A program made the position numbers and the translations under genes. The notes below the pieces were generated by a model, which had not been told where the DNA came from, ran no database searches, and worked only from the letters and a program-made list of their open reading frames with translations. This document shows, piece after piece, positions 9,314-17,616 of a DNA stretch of 64,000 nucleotides; the stretch's first letter is position 1, and each line of letters opens with the position of its first letter. This DNA is from Candidatus Stackebrandtia excrementipullorum (lineage in GTDB: Bacteria > Actinomycetota > Actinomycetes > Mycobacteriales > Micromonosporaceae): the NCBI GenBank assembly GCA_019113825.1, contig DXGR01000127.1:30170-94169 (forward strand), written 5' to 3'.

Positions 9314-9990
9314 ACGGTCGCCCCCAGATGCGCCAGAACGGACGCGAATACGCCCAGGCCGTCGGTGGACGGCCCGGTCAAGGCCTCAACGGCGTGCTCG
9401 GGGTGAGGCATCATCCCGACCACGTTTCCGGCTGCGTTGGTGATGGCGGCGATGTCTCGCTGTGAACCGTTGGGGTTGCCGCCGATGTACCTGGCAACCA
9501 CTCGTCCTTCGCCTTCCAACGCGTCAAGGGTCGCCCGGTCCGCTACGTAGCAGCCTTCCCCATTCTTCACGGGCACGACGACGCGGGCGCCCTCACCGAA
9601 GGAACGTGTCCAGGCGGTGTCTGCGTTGACGATTTCCAACCACTGGTCGCGGTTACGGAAATGCAGTTCCCGGTTGCGGGTCAACGCACCCGGCAGCAAA
9701 TGCGATTCACACAGGATCTGGAAACCGTTACAAATGCCCAGAACCGGAAGACCGGCGTCAGCGGCGTCCACGATCGTCTCCATAACGGCCGAGAACCGTG
9801 CGATCGCGCCGCACCGGAGATAATCACCGTAGGAGAAACCCCCCGGGAGGATGACCGCGTCGACTCCCCTCAACGCCGTGTCGTCATGCCACAGTGACAC
9901 CGGAGTGGCTCCGGCGAGCCTGACGGCTCGGGCGGCGTCGACGTCGTCCAGGGAACCCGGGAACGTCACCACACCGATGCGCGGGCTCAT
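9310..9990 (-). CDS. purQ: Phosphoribosylformylglycinamidine synthase, glutaminase subunit
   Basis: A 226-residue class I glutamine amidotransferase that supplies ammonia to PurL. The nucleophile Cys is in [10 protein letters not shown], and the oxyanion region is [11 protein letters not shown]. The His/Glu of the triad are in MPHPEHAVE near the C-terminus. It overlaps purL downstream and purS upstream by four bases each (ATGA-type junctions), which is a tightly coupled operon. Length is normal. Confidence 0.98.
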   Translation of the reverse strand: MSPRIGVVTFPGSLDDVDAARAVRLAGATPVSLWHDDTALRGVDAVILPGGFSYGDYLRCGAIARFSAVMETIVDAADAGLPVLGICNGFQILCESHLLPGALTRNRELHFRNRDQWLEIVNADTAWTRSFGEGARVVVPVKNGEGCYVADRATLDALEGEGRVVARYIGGNPNGSQRDIAAITNAAGNVVGMMPHPEHAVEALTGPSTDGLGVFASVLAHLGATV

Positions 9991-10253
9991 CCGGCCGACT
10001 CCGATGTTTCGGGAAGCCGGACGGTGAAGTCTTCGATGACCGGGTTGGCCAACAGTTTGTCGGCGATGTCGGCGGCTTGTTCCCGCATCGCGGCTTCGTC
10101 GGTACCTTCGGCGAATTCCAGTTCGATGCGTTTGCCGATCCGCACGGACGACACCGCACCGACCCCGAGACGAGGCAGCGCGTTCACCACTGCTTCACCT
10201 TGAGGGTCCAGAATTTCCGGCTTGAGCATGACGTCGACGACGACGCGCGCCAC
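9987..10253 (-). CDS. purS: Phosphoribosylformylglycinamidine synthase subunit PurS
   Basis: An 88-residue PurS, the small structural subunit that bridges PurL and PurQ in the three-part FGAM synthetase. It begins [19 protein letters not shown] and has the conserved [10 protein letters not shown] strand. The start codon is GTG at 10253 with a purine-rich sequence upstream (ACAGGAGCGG). It is the first gene of the purS-purQ-purL operon. The 118-base gap to purB must contain the operon promoter; AT-rich boxes lie around 10288-10305 on the minus strand, but I could not fix a convincing -35/-10 pair. Confidence 0.97.
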   Translation of the reverse strand: MARVVVDVMLKPEILDPQGEAVVNALPRLGVGAVSSVRIGKRIELEFAEGTDEAAMREQAADIADKLLANPVIEDFTVRLPETSESAG

Positions 10254-10371
10254 GGCCCGCTCCTGTCGCTAGATGAAATTTCCCGAACATAAGAATATGC
10301 GCAGTTGACGTGTTCGCCCATCCGACCCCGGCATCATGGCGTGCGTCTCAATGAAGCCGGACCACGGGGCG

Positions 10372-11799
10372 CTACAGGATGGCCGCGGGATCGTATGCCG
10401 CCGCCTCCGGATGCACTGCGATTACTTCGTTCACGCGCGCCACCACTGTTTCGACCTGTGCGGCGGCTGCACCGGTGAAGCTCAGCGGCACGTCGATCAA
10501 CCGCCCAAGCGTGTTGCGATCCAGACCGAGTCGCGCGTCGGTGGCGAGGCGATCCAGCAGGTCGTTGTCGGTGGTGCCCTGTTCACGCATCGACAGGGCT
10601 ACCGCGACGGCGTGTTCCTTGATCGCCTCGTGGGCGGTTTCTCTGCCGACTCCGGCGCGCACCGCGGCCAAAAGAATCTTGGTGGTCGCCAAGAACGGCA
10701 GGTACCGGTCCATTTCACGGGCAATGACAGCCGGGTAGGCACCGAACTCGGACAGGACCGTCAAAAACGTCTGGTAGAGGCCGTCGGCGGTGAAGAACGC
10801 GTCGGGGAGGGCGACTCGCCGTACCACCGAACACGAGACGTCGCCTTCGTTCCATTGACTGCCGGCCAGTTCCGCGGTCATGGAGGCGTATCCGCGAAGC
10901 AACACCATCATGCCGTTGACGCGTTCGGTGGATCGGGTGTTCATCTTGTGCGGCATCGCGGAAGAGCCGACCTGTCCGGCTTGGAAACCTTCGGTGGCGA
11001 GTTCGGCCCCGGCCATCAACCTGATGGTCGTCGACAATGACGATGGCGCCGCGGCTGCTTGCACGAGTGCCGAAACGACGTCGTAGTCCAGAGACCGCGG
11101 GTATACCTGGCCGACGCTGTCGAGAGTCCGTGAGAACCCCAGGTGTGTCGCGACACGCTGTTCGAGCTCGGCCAGTTTGGTCGCGTCGCCGTCGAAGAGG
11201 TCCAGCTGGTCGGCGGAGGTCCCGACAGGTCCCTTGATGCCGCGAAGCGGATAGTGTTCCAGTAGCCGGTTCACCCGCCCGTAGGCGTCCAGCAGCTCTT
11301 CCGCGGCGGTCGCGAACCGTTTTCCCAGTGTGGTGGCCTGTGCCGGAACGTTGTGGGACCGTCCCGTCATGGGGAGCGCGTTGTGCAGGACGGCGAGCTG
11401 CCCGAGCCTTGCCAATGCTGCGACCATGCGATCGCGGACGAGAACAAGTGCATCCTTGATCTGCAGTTGCTCGACGTTCTCGGTGAGGTCACGACTGGTC
11501 ATGCCCTTGTGGATGTGTTCGTGGCCGGCGATGGCACTGAACTCTTCGATGCGGGCCTTGACGTCGTGGCGGGTGATCTTTTCTCGTTCGGCGATGGAGA
11601 CCAGGTCGACGTTGTCGAGGACTCGCTCGTAGTCGTCGACAACCCCGTCGGGCACAGCCACGCCCAGATCGGACTGCGCTTTCAAGACCGCCACCCACAG
11701 GCGCCGTTCGGCACGGACCTTGGCGACGGGTTCCCAGAGTGCGATCATTTCGGCCGAGGCGTAGCGCGAAGCCAGAACGTTGGGTATCACGCGGCCCAT
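10372..11799 (-). CDS. purB: Adenylosuccinate lyase
   Basis: A 475-residue lyase of the fumarase/aspartase superfamily. It cleaves SAICAR to AICAR and adenylosuccinate to AMP in purine synthesis. The superfamily signature loop is present as GSSAMPHKMNTRSTERVNG, containing the catalytic serine. The other active-site regions are MTSRDLTENVEQ and TGRSHNVPAQ (His in the general acid/base region). Length fits the actinobacterial enzyme. The ATG at 11799 has an AGGA site close upstream. It is on the same strand as purSQL but separated by 118 bases, so it may have its own transcript. Confidence 0.97.
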   Translation of the reverse strand: MGRVIPNVLASRYASAEMIALWEPVAKVRAERRLWVAVLKAQSDLGVAVPDGVVDDYERVLDNVDLVSIAEREKITRHDVKARIEEFSAIAGHEHIHKGMTSRDLTENVEQLQIKDALVLVRDRMVAALARLGQLAVLHNALPMTGRSHNVPAQATTLGKRFATAAEELLDAYGRVNRLLEHYPLRGIKGPVGTSADQLDLFDGDATKLAELEQRVATHLGFSRTLDSVGQVYPRSLDYDVVSALVQAAAAPSSLSTTIRLMAGAELATEGFQAGQVGSSAMPHKMNTRSTERVNGMMVLLRGYASMTAELAGSQWNEGDVSCSVVRRVALPDAFFTADGLYQTFLTVLSEFGAYPAVIAREMDRYLPFLATTKILLAAVRAGVGRETAHEAIKEHAVAVALSMREQGTTDNDLLDRLATDARLGLDRNTLGRLIDVPLSFTGAAAAQVETVVARVNEVIAVHPEAAAYDPAAIL

Positions 11800-11925
11800 T
11801 GTTCCTCAGTCGGCCGGGTCACATCGACGGACGCAGCGTCTCGCGGGTTTTCCACAGGCGCGACTTGTCCACAGCCTGAACGACGACCCGACCTCCACTT
11901 CAGCAAGGCTTCAGGAAAACCCGGC

Positions 11926-11961
11926 TACGGTCACAGTATGGGGCGGAGGTTGGAGGCCCCC
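11926..11961 (+). promoter_or_regulatory. Promoter plus G/C hairpin element, copy 2 of 3
   Basis: TACGGT (11926-11931), a six-base spacer CACAGT, then ATGGGG, C, GGAGG, T, TGG, A, GGCCCCC to 11961. From 11925 to 11962 it matches copy 3 (51657-51694) almost base for base, and some similarity extends upstream (a CTTCAGG block). Flanks downstream are unrelated. It points at the Hsp70-propeller gene, 190 bases further on. The ATG would be the first codon of a leaderless transcript. Confidence 0.5.
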
Positions 11962-12144
11962 GCGAGTACCTTCCCTGCGCAAGGCGCATACCGTTCGCGA
12001 TGGGACGGTATTCTCAAGCCTGTGCCCCCTTACCCCACTTTGGTCGATGCCGTGTGTTTCGACGGCGTCGACCGCGATGTTTTCGCCAGGCAGTTCGCGT
12101 GTTCGGCGTCGTGTCGTGCGCGCCTGACACGTGAAGCACGGTAG
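11938..12144 (+). CDS. Possible small leaderless leader ORF before the Hsp70-propeller gene
   Basis: An open frame of 68 codons starts at the ATG of the repeated element, six bases after a TACGGT box. It ends in TAG at 12142-12144, only four bases before the GTG at 12149 of the next gene. That spacing would allow translational coupling, and the downstream gene lacks its own ribosome binding site. The product would begin MGRRLEAPAST and end with an arginine-rich tail; it has no recognised domain. Against it: copy 1 of the element has lost the ATG and carries an indel, so the element itself may act as RNA or DNA instead. The upstream part also overlaps the antisense strand near the purB start region. 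Treat as tentative. Confidence 0.35.
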   Translation: MGRRLEAPASTFPAQGAYRSRWDGILKPVPPYPTLVDAVCFDGVDRDVFARQFACSASCRARLTREAR

Positions 12145-12148
12145 AGCC

Positions 12149-14893
12149 GTGGAGACTCCCGTTTTTCTTGCCGTCGATCTGGGAACAACGCACACGGTCG
12201 CGGTCATCGGTCGGGGTGATCAGCGTCCTCGCCCTCTTGTTTTCGGTGATTCACCGTTGCTGCCGTCGGGTGTGTTCCTGGATCGTGAGGGTGTCTTCCA
12301 CACCGGTCACGATGCGACGCGACTGTCGCGGACGGAACCGGACCGGTATGAGCCGTACCCGAAACGACGTGTCGACGACGGCACTGTGCTGTTGGGTGAT
12401 CGTGACCTTCCGGTGGCGGATCTTTTCGCTGCGATATTGCGGCGTATTTCGTTGGAGGTCGCCGGTTCGGGCATGAGCCCGAAAAACGTGATCTTGACGC
12501 ATCCGGCGGATTGGGGTCCGGTACGGCGCGGGATTTTGGCTCAGGCGGCGACACAGGCCGGGTTCGACGACTTTCGGTTTGTGGCCGAGCCGGTTGCCGC
12601 TGCCGCCTATTGCACTCGGGAGTTGGACCGCGGTATTCCGGAACAGGGCAGTGTGGCCGTCTTCGACTTCGGCGGTGGCACGTTCGACGTGGCGGTGGTG
12701 CGGCGCGAGGAGGAGGGCTGGCGGACCACGGCGATGGGGGGTCTGAACGATCTGGGCGGTCTCGACGTCGACAACACTCTGGTCGATCACCTGGGTGAGC
12801 TTGTCTCCGACCGTGATGTGGCCTTGTGGCACCGGATCGGTCACCCCGAGACCGCGCTGGATCGCCGGGATCGTCACATGTTCTGGTCGGAGGTGCGAGC
12901 CGGGAAGGAAATGTTGTCGCGGTCGTCGACGGCTCCCGTCGGGTTGCCGGGTGACGACATGGCGAGTGTCCATCTGACGCGTGACGAGTTGACGCGGTTG
13001 GCCTCTCCGTTGATCGACCGGGCGGTTGGTGAGACCCGTCGGACGTTGGAGCGCGCGGGGGTTGAGCCGTCGAGTCTGACGGTTTTGCTGTTGGTGGGTG
13101 GCTCGAGCCGTATGCCACAGGTGGCTTCCGCCTTGCACAGCGAGTTGGGTGTTGCGCCTTTCGTGCCGGAGCAGCCGGAACTTCCGGTGGCTTTTGGAGC
13201 GCTGGTCTATGCGATGTCGGGTGCCGATGAGCACCCTGTCGGGCCTGCACCGATGTCCGGTTCACCGGTTTTCGGTTCGCCCGTGTCCGGTTCACCCGTG
13301 ATGGGGGATGCACCGGCCTTCGAGCCTCCCGTGTCGGCCGCACCGTCGTCGTTTTCGGGTACCGCGTACCCGGACGAAGGTTTTCGTGATCGAACGGCTT
13401 TTTTCGACCCGCCTGAACCGGACGTGGTGACTCCCACGGCTGTGACGAAGCGTCGGTCCCGTTTTGCGATACCGGCGGCGGTGGTGTTGGCGTTGCTTTT
13501 TCTCATCGCTGTGGTGGAGGGGGTGAAACTGATTCCCGACGGCGGGTTCAACGGTGTCGTCAACGAACTGGGCGGCGACGATGCCGACGGTGACGTTGCC
13601 GCGGAAGCGGCCGGTTTGCCGTCCCTGTTCGATGTCGAGCTTTCCGGTGGCGGGGCGGCCGCGATCGCGGCTTCGTCTGATGCGGTGATCGTCGGTGACG
13701 TGACCGGTGGCTCCACCGAGATTTCGGCGTTCTCGTCATTGGACGGGGAGCGGTTGTGGAGCGGTTCCTATGAGCTGGAACCGACCGATCTGGCCTTCGT
13801 CGTGGTCGGAGATCTACTTCTTGTCGATGCGACGTCGTCGGCGACCGATGCCGGCGAGGACATGCGCGCCGTCGTGTCGCTCGCCGATGGAGAAATGTTG
13901 TGGAAGCACGAGTGGCGGGATCGGCTGGACATCGCGGTCTACGGAACGGAGGTGGTGGTCGAGCAGAAGGACGGCATTTACGACAACCGGGTCCTGCGTG
14001 TCGATTTGCTGACCGGGGACGAGGTCTGGGAGGAGCCGGGGCCCGACGGTTTGTGGATTCTGGAGACGCGCGTGCGGGCTTCCGCGCATTGGGACGACGG
14101 TGAGGCGGGCGACGAAACCGGTTCGCTGTGGCCGAATTCCCAGTCGTTGTACGACAACCTGGTGGCCGGGCCGGAGGTTGTCGATCTGGACCCGAGTAGC
14201 GGCCAGGGTCGGGTTCGCGACGCGGGTACCGGTGAGGTCCTATCGAGCGGTTCACTGCCGTTGAACGCGACGCAGTGGACGGTTTTCGAAGGTTTCGCGG
14301 TGGGTCGGTTGTCGGATGACGAATCACCGGGGCGGGCGGTGCTTGCCGCATACGGGTTGACGGATCTGAAGAAGGAGTGGGAGATCCCGTTCAACGCCGG
14401 TGACCGGATTGAACAGGTGAAGCCGTGTGGGCCGCAACTGGTGTGCGCGGCGATCGACACCCCCGGTGACGACAACGGGTATCGCACGATCGCGGTGAAC
14501 ATCGAAACCGGTGAAGAGGCGTGGTCGCTACTCGTTGATTGGTCCACGTCGGACAGTTGGTACAGCACCGCCGACGGCCTCGTGTTCGGTAACCAGGTTT
14601 TTAACACGGTCGAGTACGCGCAGCTGTTGGACTTCGAGGGCCAACCGGTTAGGGCCTCCGGTGCTTCCGATTACGTGAGTTCGGTGCGTGACGGGTACGC
14701 CGTGTTTCACACGACCTCCAACGACGGTTCACTGGTGCACGAGGTCGTCGTGGTCGACACCGCGACGGGAGAGGCTACGGGGCCACAGGGTGTCGGGGAT
14801 ACGCGTCCGGAGCATACGGTCGTGACCGGGGACGTCGTGGTGGTACTCGTGGACGCGACGAAGGTTTCCGTGTTCGGTGTGGCGCCGGTGTGA
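12149..14893 (+). CDS. Membrane-anchored Hsp70-like ATPase fused to a PQQ-type beta-propeller
   Basis: A 914-residue protein with three parts. Residues 1 to about 365 are an actin-fold Hsp70 ATPase: phosphate-1 loop AVDLGTTHTVAV, phosphate-2 loop VFDFGGGTFDVAVV and adenosine loop LLLVGGSSRMP. A low-complexity GSPV-rich linker follows, then one membrane helix (about 438-460, after an arginine-rich KRRSRF stop-transfer flank). The remainder (about 480-914) is a predicted PQQ/WD-like propeller with repeated D-G-E-x-x-W strands such as LDGERLWSGS, ADGEMLWKHE and ETGEEAWSLL. No Hsp70 peptide-binding domain or lid is seen. The topology implies a cytoplasmic ATPase and an external propeller. Starts are GTG at 12149 (chosen) or GTG at 12131; neither has a good binding site. 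Likely a signal-coupled or envelope-associated chaperone-like protein; the role is unknown. Confidence 0.85.
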   Translation: METPVFLAVDLGTTHTVAVIGRGDQRPRPLVFGDSPLLPSGVFLDREGVFHTGHDATRLSRTEPDRYEPYPKRRVDDGTVLLGDRDLPVADLFAAILRRISLEVAGSGMSPKNVILTHPADWGPVRRGILAQAATQAGFDDFRFVAEPVAAAAYCTRELDRGIPEQGSVAVFDFGGGTFDVAVVRREEEGWRTTAMGGLNDLGGLDVDNTLVDHLGELVSDRDVALWHRIGHPETALDRRDRHMFWSEVRAGKEMLSRSSTAPVGLPGDDMASVHLTRDELTRLASPLIDRAVGETRRTLERAGVEPSSLTVLLLVGGSSRMPQVASALHSELGVAPFVPEQPELPVAFGALVYAMSGADEHPVGPAPMSGSPVFGSPVSGSPVMGDAPAFEPPVSAAPSSFSGTAYPDEGFRDRTAFFDPPEPDVVTPTAVTKRRSRFAIPAAVVLALLFLIAVVEGVKLIPDGGFNGVVNELGGDDADGDVAAEAAGLPSLFDVELSGGGAAAIAASSDAVIVGDVTGGSTEISAFSSLDGERLWSGSYELEPTDLAFVVVGDLLLVDATSSATDAGEDMRAVVSLADGEMLWKHEWRDRLDIAVYGTEVVVEQKDGIYDNRVLRVDLLTGDEVWEEPGPDGLWILETRVRASAHWDDGEAGDETGSLWPNSQSLYDNLVAGPEVVDLDPSSGQGRVRDAGTGEVLSSGSLPLNATQWTVFEGFAVGRLSDDESPGRAVLAAYGLTDLKKEWEIPFNAGDRIEQVKPCGPQLVCAAIDTPGDDNGYRTIAVNIETGEEAWSLLVDWSTSDSWYSTADGLVFGNQVFNTVEYAQLLDFEGQPVRASGASDYVSSVRDGYAVFHTTSNDGSLVHEVVVVDTATGEATGPQGVGDTRPEHTVVTGDVVVVLVDATKVSVFGVAPV

Positions 14894-14968
14894 GTCGTTC
14901 GGCGCTGATCGGGTGACCTACAACGCGGCAGCGTGTGACTTTTCCGCATCGACACCGGGCCAGACCGC

Positions 14969-15009
14969 AAAAAACGCCGGAGACCTCGAACATCGAAGTC
15001 TCCGGCGTT
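14969..15009 (-). terminator. Intrinsic terminator of tRNA-Ser
   Basis: A perfect 12-base stem (14973-14984 with 14998-15009) enclosing a short loop is followed, reading leftward, by a run of six T residues. It sits just downstream of the tRNA on the minus strand. The stem could also help end the plus-strand Hsp70 gene, but there is no T-run on that side. Confidence 0.9.
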
Positions 15010-15015
15010 ACCGCG

Positions 15016-15103
15016 TGGCGGAGGATAGGGGATTCGAACCCCTGAGGGCGTTAACCCAACCCGCTTTCCAAGCGAGCGCCATAGGCCACTAGGCGAATCC
15101 TCC
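15016..15103 (-). tRNA. tRNA-Ser (anticodon GGA)
   Basis: An 88-base type II tRNA with the CCA end encoded. Acceptor stem GGAGGAT pairs with ATCCTCC; the T-arm GGGGTTCGAATCCCC is intact. The anticodon loop is CTTGGAAAG with GGA in the anticodon position, and a long variable arm is present as expected for serine. Confidence 0.97.
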
Positions 15104-15212
15104 GCGAAGGACAATACGCGATCGCGTGACGTGAACTCCACCGGGTAACGGCCTCCGGGGGCGTCGGCGGGCGTAAGCTGCCTGCAACCTGGTGCCGTCT
15201 CGAGGAGATGTC

Positions 15213-15479
15213 GTGTTCTTGGTGGAACTGAGGTTCGGACCCGAACCGGAGCGTTTGGCGCTCCGACCTGCGCACCGGGGCCTTTTGACCAGGTGGTACG
15301 CCGATGGTCTCGTCCAGGCTGCCGGCCCGTTCGACGACGGGTCGGGTTCGCTTGTGTTGTTCACGGTTGACGACGAGCAACGGTTGGACGAGTTGTTGAA
15401 GAAAGACCCCTACTATTCGGCGCCGGGTGTCACCGTGGTCCGCAAGCAGCGTTGGAGTCCGCTCCCGCTGGCCGAGTAA
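15213..15479 (+). CDS. YCII-related (YciI-like) protein
   Basis: An 88-residue YCII-domain protein. It starts FLVELRFGPEPERLALRP and has the family's conserved H in RPAHRGLLTRWYADG, then AGPFDDGSGSLVLF and an E-x-R-LDELLKKDPY helix before a GVTVV strand. The family shares a ferredoxin-like fold with muconolactone isomerases; in vivo roles are mostly unknown. The GTG at 15213 was chosen because GAGGAG lies five bases upstream; an in-frame start further upstream gives a non-conserved extension. Monocistronic, between a tRNA (other strand) and a small membrane-protein gene. Confidence 0.85.
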   Translation: MFLVELRFGPEPERLALRPAHRGLLTRWYADGLVQAAGPFDDGSGSLVLFTVDDEQRLDELLKKDPYYSAPGVTVVRKQRWSPLPLAE

Positions 15480-15606
15480 GCACGAAGCGACGTCATACAC
15501 CGACTGTTTGCTTACTTGATTTCCCCGACGTGAATATTCCTCACTTCCATATCTGCGGCACAAACGGGCGCATACTGAGGGATATCAGCCAACGGGGTGA
15601 AACATT

Positions 15607-15966
15607 ATGTCCAGTCAGTACGGTCGGGAGTATTCCCAACAACCGGGTTACAGCCAAACGGCCTGGTCCTCGCCAACCTCACCGGCGCCTGCGCAGACGG
15701 AGACGAGACTACAGAACGGGATCGGAACCGCCGCGCTCGTCCTCGGGATCGTCGGACTCGTCTTCAGCATCGTGTTGTTTGTCGTCAACGTGTTCTCACT
15801 GATCGTTTCGATTCCCGCCGTGGTTCTCGGCGCCGTCGGTGTCGCCAAGGCCGCCAACGGTTCGGCGACCAACCGCGGAGCGGCCATCACCGGTCTGGTA
15901 TGCGGGATCGTGGCGATAGTCCTGGTGATTCTCATGAACACGTTGTTGGTCGCCATCTTCGGTTGA
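15607..15966 (+). CDS. DUF4190-type small membrane protein
   Basis: A 119-residue protein with a glutamine/tyrosine/proline-rich cytoplasmic N-terminus (residues 1-35) and two long hydrophobic segments (about 43-75 and 92-117). The segments are joined by the small-residue GAVGVAKAANGSATNRGAAITG, which is the characteristic DUF4190 loop. Proteins of this kind are common in actinobacteria; function is unknown. Start ATG at 15607 with a moderate GGGGTG site. Stop is 100 bases before the methyltransferase gene. Confidence 0.85.
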   Translation: MSSQYGREYSQQPGYSQTAWSSPTSPAPAQTETRLQNGIGTAALVLGIVGLVFSIVLFVVNVFSLIVSIPAVVLGAVGVAKAANGSATNRGAAITGLVCGIVAIVLVILMNTLLVAIFG

Positions 15967-16066
15967 CGACGCCGAGCACGTGCCTCTCCACGGCGCGGGG
16001 CGTGTGCTGCGTGAGCAGCTCACGCAGGGTGACGACGGTCCGGCCGACCACGTTAGGGTTGGCCGG

Positions 16067-16828
16067 ATGCGAGCGCGGGGTGTGATTACGCGCGGCACGA
16101 CCTTCACCAATCGGCTGCGAAGACTGGACCGCTGGTTGAGTCTGCCGCCGATCGGCAGTCCGCTGGTGGTGGACCTGGGCTACGGCGCTTATCCGACAAC
16201 GACCGTGGAGTGGCACAGGCACCTTCGGCGCCGATGTCGACACGTCAGGTTGGTCGGGTTGGAAATCGACCCTGGCAGGGTCGCGGCCGCCCAGTCGTTC
16301 GCCGTGCCGGGAACGCTTGAGTTCCGATCCGGCGGGTTTGAACTTGCGGGTTTGCGGCCCGGTCTTGTGCGTGCGATGAACGTGCTGCGTCAGTACGACG
16401 AGAGCGACGTGGCGTCGGCGTGGCGGATGCTCGCGAAAAATCTTGCGTCCGGCGGCCGGTTCGTCGACGGAACCAGTGACGAGTTGGGTCGCGTGGCCGC
16501 CTGGGTTGTGCACGACTCGATCGCGCCGGTCACGTTGACACTGGCCACAGACTTGTCCACCATGGATGACCCGGCGGTGCTGGCGGAGCGACTCCCGAAG
16601 GCGCTCATTCATCGCAATGTTCCGGGGGAGGCGGTGCATTCGCTCCTCACGTCGTTGCGAGAAACCTGGGCCCGTACCGCCGTCTACAGTACGTTCGGTC
16701 CCCGCGACCGCTGGCGCCGCAGCCTGGAGGCGCTACGAGACGCGGGGTGGCCTGTGCTCGAGACCCCGAATCGGCGCCGTGACGGGACGATCACCGTCCC
16801 GTGGCGATCGGTCGCACCGTCACCATGA
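16067..16828 (+). CDS. Class I SAM-dependent methyltransferase
   Basis: A 253-residue protein with a Rossmann methyltransferase core: motif I LVVDLGYGAYP near residues 32-42, an acidic strand-2 end (VGLEIDPGRV), and a post-motif AMNVLRQYDE. It belongs to a conserved actinobacterial group that starts RGVITRGTT..NRLRR; the substrate is unknown. A TAGGGT box at 16054-16059 is seven bases before the ATG and there is no Shine-Dalgarno sequence, so a leaderless mRNA is likely. The 3' end overlaps the convergent cysteine-dioxygenase-like gene by nine bases. Confidence 0.85.
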   Translation: MRARGVITRGTTFTNRLRRLDRWLSLPPIGSPLVVDLGYGAYPTTTVEWHRHLRRRCRHVRLVGLEIDPGRVAAAQSFAVPGTLEFRSGGFELAGLRPGLVRAMNVLRQYDESDVASAWRMLAKNLASGGRFVDGTSDELGRVAAWVVHDSIAPVTLTLATDLSTMDDPAVLAERLPKALIHRNVPGEAVHSLLTSLRETWARTAVYSTFGPRDRWRRSLEALRDAGWPVLETPNRRRDGTITVPWRSVAPSP

Positions 16829-17302
16829 ACCGCCTGCGCGCACCATCGAGGACAGCCAGAGACCGGATTCGTCGAACAGGTAACGCCGCATGATCGCCAG
16901 CCGCGGCGCGTAAACGTGCACGCTGACGGCGGGGACGTCGGTGTGGTTCACGACGGCGTGCACCGCGGTGACATCGACGGTCGCGGCGGTTCCGGCCGGG
17001 ACGGTTTCGCTTCGCAGCCGAGGCGGCTCCCCCGGTTGAACGGTGTACTGCGTCAGTTCACCCTGGGCCACCGCGAAACCGGCGGGGCTCGGTGTCGACA
17101 GGCCGCCGTGGTCGTGCAGGTCGGTCCCCTGACCGGGCAACCAGCCGAGAAGCCATACCTCGAAGTCGTCGGTGACTTCGATGCGCTTGGCCGATCGTGA
17201 CTTCGGTGTGAACCAGGCGCGCACCGGTTGAGCCGTCGCGAGGTGAAGTGCCCGGGCGGCGAGGTCGGAGGAGATGGACGCAAACGGCGTGGTGGTGTTC
17301 AC
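16820..17302 (-). CDS. Cysteine dioxygenase family cupin protein
   Basis: About 160 residues with a cupin fold. The first metal motif is LPGQGTDLHDHGG (two His) and the second is the conserved His in VHAVVNHTDVPAVSVHVYAP, giving the three-histidine iron site of thiol dioxygenases. These enzymes oxidise cysteine or related thiols to sulfinic acids. Actinobacterial homologues are usually annotated as cysteine dioxygenase, but 3-mercaptopropionate dioxygenase activity cannot be excluded. The start is uncertain: GTG at 17302 is used here, an ATG at 17344 is an alternative, and the frame is open to 17434. It overlaps the convergent methyltransferase gene by nine bases. Confidence 0.82.
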   Translation of the reverse strand: MNTTTPFASISSDLAARALHLATAQPVRAWFTPKSRSAKRIEVTDDFEVWLLGWLPGQGTDLHDHGGLSTPSPAGFAVAQGELTQYTVQPGEPPRLRSETVPAGTAATVDVTAVHAVVNHTDVPAVSVHVYAPRLAIMRRYLFDESGLWLSSMVRAGGSW

Positions 17303-17500
17303 GGATGGATGCCTTAGGCGTGATGCCCGGACTGTCGGGCGCATGGGCGGGGACGGCGATGTCGGTTTAGCGACAACAGCCGTACAGAGTAGAAAACGCC
17401 CAGTTGAAGTCCATCGTTTCGCACTGTACCGCAAGAACGGGTTGCCGCGGTGAAGCGTCGCACCCGGTGTCCGTCGTGTCGCATTCCCACGGCGCGAAGG

Positions 17501-17534
17501 TAACGGTTACAGAACCGGGCCTAAACGATTACAG
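17501..17534 (+). promoter_or_regulatory. Operator-like repeats upstream of the NlpC/P60 gene
   Basis: The 314-base gap (17303-17616) upstream of the hydrolase gene has no coding sequence. It contains GTTACAG (17506-17512) and ATTACAG (17528-17534), two direct repeats exactly 22 bases apart (two helical turns). The first is also part of the palindrome GTAACGGTTAC (17500-17510). A TAATCT box lies at about 17550-17555. Cell-wall hydrolase genes of this type are known MtrA targets in mycobacteria and corynebacteria, and MtrA sites are GTnAC-type repeats, so MtrA is a reasonable but unproven candidate. Confidence 0.45.
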
Positions 17535-17616
17535 CACCCATGGGCTAATCTCGCCGATGGCCCACTTCGTGGGTCTGCCACAGTGATACCCGCGGGGGAG
17601 CAGAGGAGCATTGCTC

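Noticed and set aside
17440..17616. ydaO-type c-di-AMP riboswitch before the NlpC/P60 gene
   Set aside because: Such riboswitches often precede cell-wall hydrolase genes in actinobacteria, but the conserved ydaO sequence blocks are not present here.
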